A DNA stretch of 64,000 nt from Homalodisca vitripennis (taxonomy: Eukaryota > Arthropoda > Insecta > Hemiptera > Cicadellidae): NCBI RefSeq assembly GCF_021130785.1, contig NW_025777614.1, positions 1-64,000 on the forward strand, in the 5' to 3' direction. Positions within the stretch are counted from its first letter, which is position 1; every line of letters begins with the position of its first letter. Below are positions 1-14,800 of this stretch, one piece after another. The position numbers were made by a program, and so were the translations under genes. The notes under the pieces were generated by a model that worked only from the letters and a program-made list of their open reading frames with translations, was not told where the DNA came from and ran no database searches.

Positions 1-386
1 AGAAGCACCATCTTCCTCACTTGCACAACAGCTGCAGTAGTTAATTTCAAAATGGGTCAATTTAAAAGAACGGCCAACTACCACTTTGCACAGGAGACTT
101 AATAACAATCAATTCCACAAGTAGTAGAATCAAGTATTTCGAATCAACCTGTGTTGCGGCAGCTCATGTACATACATTTCTTGAGATAAAAATAGTTTTT
201 GATTCTTTCCTGGTTTTAAGATTCCCTGCAGCGTGGCCATCCTGAAAATATTCTTTTTCCAAACTTGTATTATTACTACCTTGGTATTTGTAACTTTTCT
301 TCTCAAAAATATATTATACCAAACATATTATCTCCTTTTATATATTGGAGTATGTAAATCCAGTTTTTATTTGTCAATATTATATA
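1..386. other. Left-edge sequence, no gene recognised
   Basis: No open frame of useful length, no RNA gene and no repeat end is recognisable here. The sequence is ordinary AT-rich DNA that runs up to the TA (or TATA) target site of the transposon beginning at 387. Confidence 0.5.
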
Positions 387-925
387 CAGGGTGAGTCAGA
401 AATATGGTAAAATATTTTAAGACAGGATTCTAGAGCTAAAAATAAGAAAAAAAATTATATAAAGGTAGGTCCGGAAACGCTCCATTACTGAGTAATGGCT
501 GGCGAAAGATTTTTGCTTTGTTTTCAGTTCACCTGGTGAAATTAAGTGATTCTGAAAGGTTTTGTTCTTACTTTTTAACTCAAATAAGATGGTTGTATAA
601 AGAAAATCATCTAAAAAAATCAAATAAAACCACTCTAGAGGTTGTAGTGTGAACAGTTTTTGAGAAAAAGTATGAAATTTGCCAAAAATCTAATAACATA
701 AATACCGTCTTAAATGTTTGATGTCGAATAACATTGTTAAATGACCAATAAACAAATTGTTTTTCCTAATACAGATTGTAGAGAATTTAATTCTGAAAAC
801 AACCATAATAAACAAAGTTAACTAAATGTGTAAAAAAGTTATGTTATTGACTCCTCACGTATCACACTACACAGCAAACGTTTGCTGTTTTATAATAAGG
901 AATGAGTATCTGATTGGTAACAGCT
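387..925 (+). repeat. Left terminal inverted repeat arm (539 bp)
   Basis: This is the reverse complement of 2333-2850. The inner 170 bp are almost identical between arms (two differences seen by eye), and the outer part of the right arm differs heavily. The inner boundary is set at 925, where homology stops after CAGCT. Confidence 0.85.
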
Positions 926-1142
926 ATTTAATAATTAATTGTTTAAGCAAACAACTGTTTAAACATTTTTAAATAATACATATTAGCTGGGCATTTATTA
1001 TTAGATGACATAATATGTCACCTCATTGTTGAACAAAACAACAAACTGTAAAGATACTATGTGCTTGTGTTTAAGTATTTTAACTAGTTATTTCCATCCT
1101 TTTTATTAGTGATGTTGTGTATGTGTGTTTCATTTATTAAAA

Positions 1143-2262
1143 ATGGAATGTAATATTCATGTGTATTCAAACTCTGATTTAGCAGACATGCATTTTAATG
1201 TATGGTTTGGAACGCTGCAATAGTACTTCAGCAAGACGTCTGTCTAGCAAAAGAACTTTCCTAACCGCAGGTGTCAAAGCACTAGATTTTTGCCACTATT
1301 CATCAACGCCTATCTGAAACAGGTTCTTTGAAGTCTTCGGAGCATAGTAATGCAGGCATCGTCCGATCATGTAGGACTATTGAATTAGAAGAGTTGGTTC
1401 TTAATAAAATTTATGATTATCATGAAAAGAGCACTAGAGAATTGTCACTACAGTTCAATGTCAGCCGATCAAGTATTCGGAGAATACTACACGAGTACCA
1501 GTTACCCCCATACCACTTCCAGCATGTCCAAGCTACTCCATGTTTCAGCAACTCTTTTGCCGCAAGACTACGCTCCCCATGTTGTTTTTGTCGATGGCTT
1601 CTGTTAAATGTGCTGATCCAAACTTTTTGAATACAATTTTGTTTACCAATGAGGCTCACTTTACAAGAACAGCTATCATTAACTTCCATAACAACCACAT
1701 TTGGGCAGACAGAAATCCTCATGCTATCAAACCTAATCGCCCGCAACATCAGTTTTCAGTAAATGTTTGGGATGGAATCTTAGCAGATCATTTTCTCGTA
1801 TTCGTGCTTTCCTACCAGGCTTAATGGCGTGGTGTACTTGAACTTTTAAAGAGACGAGCTACCTAACCTGCTTGATGATGTACCTCTGCATATGCGCCAA
1901 AAATGTGGTTTATGCATGACGGGGCACCTACGCATTACTCTCCCGGCTGTTCGTGGACACCTAAATGAGAGTTTCACAAATCAATCGATAGGCCGAGGTG
2001 GACCAGTTTCATGGCCAGCAAGATCACCGACTTATATCCTTTGAACTTTTTTACCTTTGGGGATATTTAAAAACATTAGTTTACTCTTCCCCAATATATA
2101 CCACTAAAGAACTCCGATTAAACATTTATAATGGAATAGAAACCATTAAGCAGACACCTGGAGTTTTTGAATGGGTCCGAAACTTGATGAGAAAAACGCC
2201 TAAACGCGTGCATTTTGAACAATGGAGGTCATTTAGAGCATCCTTTTTAATCTTCCGATGAG
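1143..2262 (+). pseudogene. Broken DD41D-type mariner transposase
   Basis: The likely start is the ATG at 1143, giving an N-terminus with a YSNSDLADMH motif, then frame-broken sequence resembling the FPNRRCP helix-turn-helix segment of this family. A second helix-turn-helix (ELSLQFNVSRSSIRRIL) is read at 1437-1482. The catalytic core is spread over frames: FTNEAHF at ~1648 where the family has Asp (here Asn), MWFMHDGAP at ~1910 with the second Asp intact, then IGRGGPVSWPARSP and DLYPLNFF at ~2000-2050, where the third catalytic Asp is Asn. The C-terminus near 2200-2235 keeps the family's NGGHLEH-like ending in another frame. At least three frameshifts and two lost acidic residues make it non-functional. 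It lies between the two long inverted repeats and reads left to right. Confidence 0.8.
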
Positions 2263-2332
2263 ACTAAAAGCAATTGTAGATGTTTATTGTATTTAGAAAT
2301 AAAATTTTGAATTAAAAATGTTATTTTTCACC

Positions 2333-2850
2333 AGCTGTTACCAATCAGATACTCATTCCTTATTATAAAACAGCAAACGTTTGCTGTGTAGTGTGATACG
2401 TGAGGAGTCAATATCATAACTTTTTTACACATTTAGTTAACTTTGTTATTATGGTTGTTTTCAGAATTAAATTCTCTACAATCTGTATTAGGAAAAACAA
2501 TTTGTTTATGGGTTATTTAACAATGTTATTCGACATCAAACATTTAAGACGGTATTTTTGTTATTAGATTTTGGCAAATTTTCATATTTTTTTCCAAAAA
2601 CTTTCACACACAACCTCAAGGGGTTTTTATTTATTTTTCAGGTGATTTCTTTATACATCCATCTTTTTTTGATTTAAAAAAAAGAACAAAACCAGAACCT
2701 TAAAATTTTCCCCGGGGTGAAACTGAAAACAAAAAAAAATTTCGCCGCCTTTATTCTAAGGAGCTTTTCCGGGACCTCCCTTTATAAACATTTTTTTTTT
2801 TTTTACTCAGAATCACGCAAAAAAATTTTTTCCATATTTCGACTCCCCTG
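2333..2850 (-). repeat. Right terminal inverted repeat arm (518 bp)
   Basis: Reverse complement of 387-925. From the inner edge to about 2505 it matches the left arm nearly perfectly. From about 2508 outward it accumulates changes that mostly lengthen single-base runs, for example CACCAGGTG on the left arm against CCCCGGGGTG here. It is about 21 bp shorter than its partner. Confidence 0.85.
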
Positions 2851-5800
2851 TATAGTACTAAAATATAAAAAAAAAAGAACCTTTTCAGGTCTTAATTTAT
2901 AAAGACTCTATTTTTTTAGGGATGTGAACAGCATAAAAATTGTTTACAAACTTCAAAAAAAATTTATCACACATAGATAGCCCCCTTCCCCCAATATCAT
3001 ATGGATATTATCACTAAACCCGGGGATACACTAAAAGGTAAATATTATTACAATTTCCCATTTTTTTGCTTTAGAAAAATTTCCCATTTTTTTTTTTTTT
3101 TTATTTTGGTTTTTAGATAGTTTATTATATGTTTAAATAAACATATGCTCTTTACGGGAAAAAAATAAACACAATTGTTTTAAATTGCTTAATTTTTACA
3201 CACATTGAAACAAATTTTAAACCCTTTTTTTCAACTGGGGAAAAATAACATTTAACAAAAAATTTGTACAACAATCAATAAATTTACAAAAAAAAATGCA
3301 AGTATATTTTAAAACTCAATTTTAGATAAACAAAGTTCAGTTGAAAAAATAAGACAATTTTTTTAAATTAAAATTTTAGATAAAATTTATAAAAAAGTTC
3401 ACCTCTTCCTAATTTACTTACTATGGCCCTTATTTTAAGCCCATAATAAAAATTTGAACTTAAAATATTTTACTTCCTTATTTTTATTGTGGGTTACAGA
3501 TGATATTTTATTTAAAAACACTTTTACTATGAATTTTGAATGTTTAAAATATATTTTTTGGTTTTCAAAAAAAAAAAGTAAAACCTTTTTGTACTTTGTT
3601 TTTTTAAATTTAAAAAAAGGGGTTTTACATTTTAACGGGGAAAACAAAAAAGGGTTATTTAGGGGTATAATCCACTTTGAAACGAATGTCTTCCAAAAAT
3701 TAACACAGTTTTTTTAAACTTTAACATTGTTCTAATAGGGTAAAATCCAAGTTCATTTAATACAGTTACTTAAGTGAAAATGGCTGCTGAAAAACAAAAT
3801 TTTACTTCAATTCAGAATTGATTAACACGGAAGTGTCATCAAATTTCTAAAATGTCGGCACTTTTCATGCAATTTTTCGCCCAGGGTAAAATTCAAAAAA
3901 AAAAATGTTTTTTTATTTAAGTATAAATTGTTATACATAAATGTTTTTTTTTTATAAAACAAGAATAAAACAAAAAATTTTTAATAAAAATTTAAAAAAT
4001 ATGCCAGTTCGTACTAAATTTTTATGGGGAAAAAATTATTTACAAAAACTACCCTCATCTTACAAAAATTTAAATGAATAAAACATGTAGGATAGCCAAA
4101 TTGTAACACATTTATTTATAAACACAAAAAATTTATATTTTATTGTTAAAAAAAATAAAAAAAGTGAAAAAATATGTTTTTACAAAAAAGTGCAAATTTG
4201 CCATTTTTCAGTTCTAGGCAACAAATGAAAAAAGTACTACAAACAAATATTCAATATGTTTTTTGTCTTTTTTATTTTTGATGATATAGGAAAATATATA
4301 AAACAGTTAACCATTTTAGAATTGAAAAAAAAAAAAAAAAATATTTACCCTGGGTTTTTTGGGTTTTCTCACTCGATCACTTGCTTCTTCGGGCAGAACA
4401 TAAGATTCCATGAGAATATTATAAGTTCACTAACCACAGGGATCAGCCATACATTTTTAAAATGAAACTTATTTTAAAAAAACTGGACATAAATCCCCCA
4501 GAAGAAACAAGAAATGATTTGTTTAAAACCCGGCAACTCCGTACACGATACGACGAGCCAATGACAGCTTAAAAGCGGGGTTCCCCCTAGATACGCACAA
4601 AAGATAATCAAAGCCCACTAAACATTAAAAGCAACCATAAGAAATAGATTGATAAAATTTAAAGGTCGTGCCCGGGGTAAATCTTTTATCGTATATTACG
4701 AATCAACCCCGTTAGGGCGATTGCACTTTAAAAGTAACCTCATCGACACCAAAATGGGTTACCGACACTTCCGGGGGTTTAAGTTTTGGGGAATCAATTT
4801 GTTGACCAAGGGGTACGTTTTTTGTATATAAATGCTTTCCAAAATCTTAAAAAAAATAAGTTTACAAACCTATATAAAGGGAATAAATTTACAAAAAATA
4901 AAATTCAATAATTTTCTTTATTATTTTGTATTAAAAATTTAAACAGAAATTAAAACATCCCTTGCTCAACTAGTTTTAATAGTGGATAATTAAAATTAAA
5001 TCACTGTTTTTTAATATACTTTCCCGGGCAGGTGATAAAGAACAGAAATCATTCAAACTGATTTGATTTTTTTCTTATGATTCTTTCTCCCCGACATAAC
5101 ACAGTGATGTTGAAACAAGCAAGGGTAATAGAAATTATATAATAATAAATATCTCATTAACAATATTGGGTAAACATTACAAACACATCGGTTGTTTATC
5201 TAAATGGGAAAACTAGTAACACCCAAATCCCAAAACAGTCTTTAAGTCCGGAACAGTTTAATATTATTTTAACCATTGTACAAATGCAACAACAAACTTT
5301 ACACTTAAGAACAGTAATTTCACTGAATACACATTAAAATTTTTTTTTTAATCCACAACAACATGTTTACTTTTTGGAGCTCCATTTGTAATATTAACTG
5401 TACGGTTTTTTATTGAACCCGAGAAATTTTTTTTTAAGGTTAAAATCGTATTTAAAGGGATATTTTACGAAATAAACAAATTTACACAAGGGAAAGAGAA
5501 AACTCATGAGAAAGTTTGAAGATTTTAAAGGGGAGGTTTTGAAAAAAAATAAAGGCAAATAAAAAAAATTTATTATAACAGATGTGAAAACTTTCATTAC
5601 TTTTACTTCTTTATTATTATAAAAATTTTTTAACTGTGGGTTTTGTAATTTAAAAAGCATAAAATCTTTTATTTCATTAAATTATGCATTAAAATACATT
5701 TTTAAAAAAACATTCTTTTTACATTTGTCAATTGGGATTCATTTCCTATAAAAGAAATCCAAAAAAATTTAAAAAAAGTAATAGCAAATTAATGGCCCCA

Positions 5801-8800
5801 AATACCCTAGGAGGCTTTGGGGGGTCTCCCTCAAATCTAGGGGGTTTCCCAAAATTTCTAAAATACAAAAAAAAACCATTGGAATTCAAATTTAAAGGAG
5901 TTTTTTGGGTGCAAATCATTACCAATTAATTACCATAAAATTACTAAACATAAGCCTTTTAAAATTATTTGATGTACTTTTTTTTCAAAATTTTTTAAAA
6001 AAATTTGTTGGCATTGTTTTTGCTAATTGAAATAAGTTTTGAAAAACTTGTAAAATACTGACATTGTTATAAATTTTCAGTTGTCACCAACAATAAAGAT
6101 TTGAATTTCTAATAAACTATTATTTTCCATTTTAAAATTTGTAAAAATTTTAAATTTCAAAGTTTTGCAAATGAATAACAAAGCTGCCCATTACATAAAG
6201 AATTTACAAGGCAAAAAACATCTAAAGTTCATTACAATTAGCTCTTAACAGGGAATTTCAGCATCTATAATAACCCAACAAGATTTAGTCAGCCAATCAA
6301 CCCACAAACAACTATCTGTTGTTGCTGTTTCCCATTTTTTAAATTTTTTTTAACATGGGCTTTAAACAATGGAAACACCAATATTTTACATTATAAAAAA
6401 ATAAATAACAAAACTATTCACAAGTATTAAGTTAGGGACATAACACAACAACACTTGTAGCACCCCTATGAAAAAAGAAAACTTTTGATTGATTTAAAAT
6501 AAAGAAAAAATAAGAATATAAAATAATACTGATTAATAACGGGGTGTTCTTTTTAGGAATTTTACTTTTCAAAAGTAGTTCTTATTCTAAATCTCTCAAG
6601 TTACTAGGAAACCTTTAAATTTTACAAAAAGGCAAGAAACTTCGCCTAACAGCACCATTACTTCCCTGTGACTTCGTTATTTATTTCATTATTTTTGTTA
6701 AAACCATTGTTCAAATTTAATTGAACCCTTTAATACACAAAAACAAATAAATTTTTGGTTTTGGCAAATGGGACCAAAATGTGGTTAAAAATGCTAGTGA
6801 ATTTGTGGGGTTTATCTTGACCCAAATTGTGCCATATTTAGGCTTTTTTCTTAGACGCTATTAGGGGTTTTTTCACTAGGAAATCCGGTTAAAAGAAAAA
6901 TAGAGAAGAAAATACAACCCCCCTTCAGTTTAAATGAAATCAATAAAGTGGCTTTAAAAAACAACACAATATAAAAATGGGCTATTATATTTAAAATGAT
7001 TTTGAACACAAAATTTGAAAAACTTTTAGTTCATAAAAAGAAAAAAATTGTTCAAAAAAATAAAACAAACGTAATAAAATACTAAAAATTTCAAGATATT
7101 AAAAATTATAAAAACTAAACATTAAATTCAACAACATTTTTTAAACCGTTCTGTAAGTTTAAAAAAAAAATTAACATAAATGTTAAATGAAAAATTTAAA
7201 ACCTGCTTTTTTATAAAAAAATAAATATATATAAATTATAAAAAATACAAGATATATGTCCAAGTCAAAAGGGGTAAATAATCAACTATCAATTTGATTA
7301 AAAATTTTTCATTTTAAAAAAAAAAAATTTGTACATAATTATTGAAAAACCCTAAAAACTTTTCTTGACTTTTTTGAGGTTTTAATTCTTTTTTTATAAC
7401 AAATAAAAAACAAAAGTAAGATATACAAAGGAAATGGTTAAAAGAACTTTCCACAATACTCAACTGAACACCTTGAAACAACTACATCAAAACCCCTTTT
7501 CGATAATGACCACGCTTTTTAAACACTTATATTACCCCCCTTTAAAACCGGGTAACATTTACATAAATAACTATATATTTTATATTGTTCACTTTCCCAA
7601 CCTTTGTCAAAAAATCATATTTTTTTTAAAGCCATAAAAAGTCTTAAATTTGGGGGTTGTTATTGTTTAATGTCCTTTGAAAAAAAAAAAAGTCTTTATT
7701 TTAATAAAAAGAACAAAAATGTTCTTTTGCACCACATACAAAACAAAAAGAAAGGGTGAAAAAATGAAATAAACATACTGTATAAATATTTGGTCTTCCG
7801 ACAATTTATTGTTATTTAAACATATATTGAAAAAAAAGGCCAAAACAAAATAACAAATCAAAAATGGGGGCCCTCGGGTGAAATGTACACATTCACCCCG
7901 GCAATGAAATCTGTTTCCATCCTGGGGAGCAAGTACTTTTTTGCGATTCAATATTTATTGAAATTAAATTAGGCTATTGCCACTTATACAAAATTTAATA
8001 AATTATAAAATAAATAATAATATATATATAATATATATATAAAATATATAAATTATTTTTGTAAATAGGCTTAATTTTTTTATTGTTGATTTTTTAAAGA
8101 ATAAAAATTATTTTTTGCTTCAAACAAAAAATAAAAAAACGGAATGAATAACATTTTGCACCCCTTGACCAATGACAATACTCGATAATTGATTTTGGGG
8201 GTTAACAGTATACTCCTGTGCGGGTTTTTCCAAAGTAATGCTTTCTCGTTAAAAATAACAAAATTTTACACACCAAAAAATATAACATGTAATGAAATTT
8301 TTTATTTAGCGTTAACATGACAGCACACATGCATAAAAATCCAAGCATTGCTCAGAGACAAATTTTTTCCTTAATTATGTTCAACAGTAGCCCTGCTTGT
8401 CCAGCCAATTTTTCCCCCTCTCCCCCCCATGCAAATAAACTAGTAAATAAGATAAAACAAGGCAAAAATATCCATATAATACTAAATGTGTTAACAAATT
8501 TTGCACATTAAATTTTTTCAATCAAAATGACTAATTTTTAAACAGGGAAGATGTAAAGGGCTCATGCTATCATTACTCCCATTCCTAGGTATTATTTCTA
8601 ATTGACCAACTATTTTGCAGCTAATGAGCTGCGCAAAATCCAATTATTTGACCAAAAGGTTTTAAAAAATATTTAAATATCTATTTTGTTTTAGAAAAAT
8701 TTATTTTTTTTGTGTTTTTTGTGTGTTGTGGTGTGAAAATTGAAATTTTTTTGAAAAATTTTCCTTACTTAAATTCTATAAAAAATTACTAGATCAAAGT

Positions 8801-11800
8801 AATTTCTTTCCTTTATTTTAAATTAAAAAATTTTTCATTTATATATGAAACCCAAAAATTTTGCTATTTTTAACTATACTTAATCCATGTTACTGTAAAT
8901 TGGTTGGGGAAAAAATTTTTTTTTTTTGATTAAATTTTTAAATGTATAAATAAAAATCACTTTTAATTAGTTTTTTATGTACTTTAAGGAGGAAGTTAAA
9001 ACACAACTTTGACTGGAACAATTTAGTGGGCACTAAATAATTTGCACCCATGGTGCCCTCTACACCACATCAAACGATTTTAAACAAGTTATTAAATTTT
9101 TTTCATTTGTTTTTTTTATTAAACTTTTTAAAAATCGGGTTAAAAATTGTTGAAGGCCCTAGGCCCACATATTTGCTAAATTTTTATTACGATAACCACA
9201 GTTTTAAATTCACACTCAAACTTTTCCTTTGAATATTTTAAAACCCCCCCAAACCTAAAATTTTCACGTACAATAATTCATCTCTTTATTAACAATATAT
9301 TAATTTCCTTAATATTAATGCCACACATTTTCCCATTTCATTAACCTGTGTTTTTTTACTTGACTTAATGAAAATGACCGATTATTTTTTACCTGCCTTT
9401 CTTATTGCAGTGGGGTGGGTGAAAACACCTGTTTTAAAACACAATGTTAACTCCACTGCACAAAATATATTGAAAGTGTATATAAAAGATATTTACCCCA
9501 ATCTGATTCTGCATCAAAAAAAAGAATAAATATTTCTTACTGTCAAGAATAAATTGATTTTATTAATATTTTCCTAGCACTTATTTAGTGCAAACAATTT
9601 ATCCCAAAAAAATTTACCACTCGGTTAAAAACATTTTTTAATTTTAGTCTACATTAAAAAATATATAACTTTTATTATAATAAACATTTTCTTTAAAATA
9701 TTGACCTATGAGTTCCGTTACACCTCCCCTTTTTTTAAGCAAATTAAAAAAAAAATTTTTCGGGCAAGTAAAAATTTAAATGGGTAGAGTAAACCTATCT
9801 ATTCGGGAAAGATTAACTGTCTTTTTTAAAAATCAATCAAAATTCACCACCTCACATCACCAAACACACATATGGGCTCTGAGAACTTGATTAATAATTT
9901 TTTTTAAAAAAATTTCCAAAAACGCCTATGCAATCACCATCATGATAGAATTGTCGGAAATTTTATTCTTCATTTTCTATGATCATGACCCAAATTTAAA
10001 AAACACCATAACCCAAAAATATACGGTGTGGGGTGTTTTAATTATGTTATAAAACGCATAACTTGTAAAACACGATAACTGCCAAAATTTTAATAGACTA
10101 GACTAAATTTGGGTAAAACATTTTTGTACACAGCGGATGATTTCATTCTCCATCTTAACAAAAAAAAATTTTACAAATGGGACATTTGCTTTTGGGCCCA
10201 AAAAGTTTTAGCAAATTTCCCAACATCGACCCAAATGATACATTTTTAAATATGTTGGTTTTTAAAAACCTTTTTTAAAATTTATTTTAACGGAATTCAA
10301 TTTTGAAATGAATTGTTATGTATAATTAAATGCAAGACAAAAAATTTTTTAAAAAAACATCGGGAAATTTAAAAATAATTTCTTTTTTACATTTATTTGA
10401 TATCTTGTAGATTTCCAGACACCCAACAATTTTTTAAGATATAAAACATTGTGGAATAATTTTGAACTCGAAAACTCCAAATTCTGTATCGATTCAGACT
10501 AAATTAATAAGGTCAATGTTTGTACATAGTTTGGATAAATTGGTTAATAGCAGTCTTAACCAAAAAACCCATTTCCCAAAAGGGCAGCCATTTGCTTTCA
10601 AACAAAAATTTAACCCTTTATATTCCCAACATAGATCCAAAAATGTTAAATTTAAAAAAAAATTAGAAAATTTAAAACCAAACACTTTTTTTCTTTAAAT
10701 TTTTTGACAATTTTTCAAAATGTTTCAAGATAGGGGCCATTAAAAAAGGGGAAGGGGATTAGTTATTACGCACTAAGTGTAAAAAATGTTTTAAAATTTC
10801 CCCAAATTTCCAAAATGTTTTCCTTATTTTATGTTTGATATTTCGTACGTTTTTCCAGATAAGGGATGTCCCATGTTTAATATAACATTAGGGGAAAAAT
10901 TTGTAAACAAATAACTACCAAAGTTTTTAAAAGCTCAGACAAATCATATACAGAGACATATTTTCACAGGGCTTTGCTCATTTTGTTACCAGTTTAAACC
11001 AATAAAACATTTCAAGATGTCAGTAATTTGTATTTGAAAAAAAATTTTTATCTCGGGCTAAACACATAAATCAAAATTGACACTTTCCAAACTTTTAAGT
11101 AATTCCAACAACTTATTCTTTTTTTATTTTTCAAAAACTCTTAATGTTCCATATTGAGGGGGTTTAAAGTTGTAGAAATATGAATTTAAACGTTATAATT
11201 TAAAAATTGTTTATAAAGAAATATAAATGCTAAACAAGGTTTCAATGTGAGGAGTTTCAAAATGTTTGAAAGTGTGCAATTATAATACATGCCAACATTG
11301 AAAATTATTTTTGTAAATTTTAATAATCTAAATTATTTTTATACCCATTTTTAATTCAGTGATGTAGTGAGCCCCAATAAAGAATAAATCAAAAGGTCTG
11401 GGCCCCCAGATGGAATTTTCCAGCGAATATTTTAAAAGGTTGGGGGAGATATTACAAAACACTGTTTTTATTTTTAATCTTTCACTTTCGCATGTGTTTT
11501 CCCGGGCAAATGGAAGGGGCCAAAATTTACTCCTTTTTTTAAAATCGGGAGAAAAAAAAAAAATTTGAGCATTACTCCTATTTCTTGATAAATTCATTTG
11601 CAAAGGTTTATAGCTTTTTTGTAAAGCGGATATTTAGTCAATAAAATCTAGGTTTTCCCCTCAAACAACATGGGTTTCTTACCCAAACCTCTTCACAACA
11701 AACTTAATGATTTTCTTTGAATATACAGCTAAACTTGATAGTGCGGTAGACAATGTAATATATACTGATTTTTCAAAAGCATTTTGACGGGAAAATCAGA

Positions 11801-14800
11801 TTTTTTGCGCCAAATATTTCTCTAGTTTTTTTCATTATTTTTGAAATATTTATGGCGTCATATTTAAAAAACCGAACTAGTTTGTGTCAATGTTAAACAA
11901 ATCACTTGTGTTTTACAACTCCTCGGGGGGGTTCCTCAGGCCTCAATTTTAGGACCTCTTTTTTTTTTTAATATTCAAAATGATCTCCCCCTTTGCTTCT
12001 CTACTAAAATGCTATTATTCGCTATGACTTAAATTTACGGCCTAAAAAGATATTTTGATTTAATTTATTACAAAATTCTTAACCATTGTATTTTTTGGTG
12101 TTCGACAAAAAATTGAATTTGAATGAAATAATGTTTTTGCCATGACATACCACGAGGGGGATTCCTGATTTAACTTTTACTTCATAAAAAAAAGCTTAAA
12201 AAAAAGTTTCAAAAATTAAAGTTTTTGGGTTAATTTTTATTTCTTTCTTTTTTTTAATGATCAGTCCACAGCTGGTGTCGATTGCATCAAACTTCTGACT
12301 TTGTCAAAAAAATTCAAAAATTTTTTTACAAACTAGAAATTATGACTTTGTAAAAAACTATGAAAAGAATAAAATGGGTATTGTCTTTTATCTGAATTTA
12401 AATAAATTGTTAAGATGTAGCAATTTAAGAAAAACAAAACAAATTTCTTAAATTTTTATTTTACAAACAACATAATTAGTATGCCCTTCGACATGCCCTT
12501 CTAATTTTAAAGGGGAAATTTTTGAGTTTAAAAAAATTTGTCCATAAGAAGGAACTACCCCAAAAGTTTTTTATGAAAGTTATTTAAAATTTCATTTGAT
12601 AGTTCGTATTTGTTAAGTCCATGGGTTTGCAGTACCAAAAATAAATTAGAGAATTTAATTTATTGCTTTACCCATTAGAACAGTTTCTCATTAAACTTTT
12701 CCTTTGTACAAGACTAACGTTTCTTAAATTTTTAAAAACCAATAAAACAAGATTTTTTTAATGATTTTTTTTGGGAAAAAAAATTTTTTAAAAGTATTCA
12801 GCAACCTTTTATTTTGTTTAATTTATTGTTCATTGAAATTTTGTTCTTAAAATTCACAGTGAAATCTACCTTTTCTGACAAGACAGAACGATATTTAAAT
12901 TTTATTCATTTTTAAAAAGTCTTACCTAGGAAAATACTTACGAAATTCCGTCACCCTAATCGCCAGGGCATAAAACCAAATTCGAAGTCTTTCCAAACAC
13001 TAAAAACAGACATGATCTGGAAAAGGGGTATTTCATCCCAAAAATGTTATAAACTGCATCATCGATATTTCTTCAGGCTTAAATTTTTTTCCTCACAAAC
13101 CTCAACATCACACCTCTAGCGTTACTGACAGATTTTGGGGGAGAACAAATTCACTTCCCATGGGTTTTCCACCATAACCTGTAGACAGAAAGCACAAAAT
13201 TTAAACCTATTTGATAAATTTTTTTTTTAATTCAAACCTTTAAATCTGTACACTTGTGGTTTCTTGTAAATGGAAATAAATACAATACAGTTTGATCAAA
13301 CATAAAAATAAAAAAAATCAAAAAAAGATATTTAAACAATTTCCCCAACTTTTACTAGGATTTAGACTGACAAGCATGTAAATTGTTCCCCAACATTTAT
13401 GACTTTTCTAAAGACAGAATACATTAAGATTGCATTACAAAACTATTTGTTTTGTTTTTTAAAACCAAAATGCACAAAAATTTTAAAATTTAAATTCTTA
13501 CAGTTTAATTCTTTCCGTAACATAATTGGCGACAATAGTGAACCCTGCCCTTGACTCGGGACAAATTTCATTTTCTGACCATTACAACTGTCAGAGTTTG
13601 ATGTAAAAGCAGTCACTGCAGGGTTTGACGTTAGCAAACATTTTACATTTGTCAAAGGGGAACCAATTTTGGATCAAGAAAATCACGAAACATAAATTGT
13701 AAACAAATTGATTTTAAAACACAATTTTAACATTACATAAATTTAAAACTTAAAATTCTTCAACAACCTTACAACCCTTTTATCTAATAGGGTTGGATAC
13801 CCACCAATTTTTAAGAGAATCAATTTTTTAAATAAAGGGGGAAATTTTTTAATTTTGGGCCAAAACTTTAGTTCCTTGATACAATGTTATAGTCAATCAG
13901 TCACTCTTTGATCCAAAAAATTTATTTTTACTTTAGCTGATTAAAAATGTGGTTTTCTCTTTATTTTTTTTTAAATTTGATTTTTAATTTTTTTTAATAA
14001 TTTTAATTTTTTTTCTGTTCACATTTAAAAAAGGGTTTAACACTTTTTACTTCAAACCATTCCCACGCCATAGATGGATATATTCCAAAAAAGACTAAAC
14101 CAAAATCCAAATAGTTTTTATCCAAATTTAACATTTGTCTCTGGAGATTTTTTTAGTTTACTTCATTTGGTTTTTCGGAAATATAATTTACTCAAATCAG
14201 AAGTTCTACAGAGCAAAACGCCTATAAATTGTGTTAAAGCTAAGGGTAACTGCAAGTGAAATCACAAACATAACCAACACTAAATAAATTTTCTGATTGA
14301 CAAATCACAGTGCTTTGTCGGGGGCCACCCATAATTTGTTTGCCAAAAATCCGGGCGTTTTTCGGATTGTTTTGACACAAACAGCATTGAACTTGCAGTA
14401 TACTTTTAAAAACCATTTGATCTTTTGGCAAAATTCATGATGCATATCATTTTAAAACGAAAAACACGCTAGCATAAAACCTTCACGTTCTACGCACTTG
14501 TCGATCTTATTGTCTTGTGAAAAAATGCCTCCACTGGATATTTAGCCTTATTTCGACTATCCTTAAACCAATTTTCATCACCTGTTTTCTTTTTAGTAAT
14601 TCTACATCGTTGTGACCCCTTTATTCATGACTCCGACAACTTTCATTCTCGCTGCGTTTTTTTTCAAAACCAATAATTTTTACACAAATTTTGCTGTCAC
14701 ACGTTTAACCCAATACAATTTTAAAAAATGTCATGACATTGTCAATTTATATACCAACACACAGACATCTCTGTGGGGAAAATGGGATCGTTCATAACCC

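Larger units (their letters stand above)
387..2850 (+). mobile_element. DD41D (rosa-like) Tc1/mariner element with ~0.5 kb inverted repeats
   Basis: A complete 2.46 kb DNA transposon bounded by TATA on both sides. Its ends are reverse complements: left starts CAGGGTGAGTCAGAAATATGG-like sequence at 387 and right ends at 2850 in the degraded equivalent. The terminal repeats are very long (387-925 and 2333-2850) and frame a single decayed transposase. The transposase belongs to the Tc1/mariner superfamily; after allowing for frameshifts the second and third acidic positions are 41 residues apart, which fits the DD41D group named after rosa. The copy is dead: several frameshifts, and two of three catalytic Asp codons read Asn. 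The assignment to DD41D is inference from spacing and motif style. A poly(A) signal AATAAA sits at about 2299, just before the right arm. Confidence 0.8.

Noticed and set aside
4490..4831. Higher-complexity island with a 60-codon frame in the noisy stretch
   Set aside because: No recognisable motif and no splice context; given the poor sequence quality a frame here has no evidential weight. It may be a real exon or repeat but cannot be supported.
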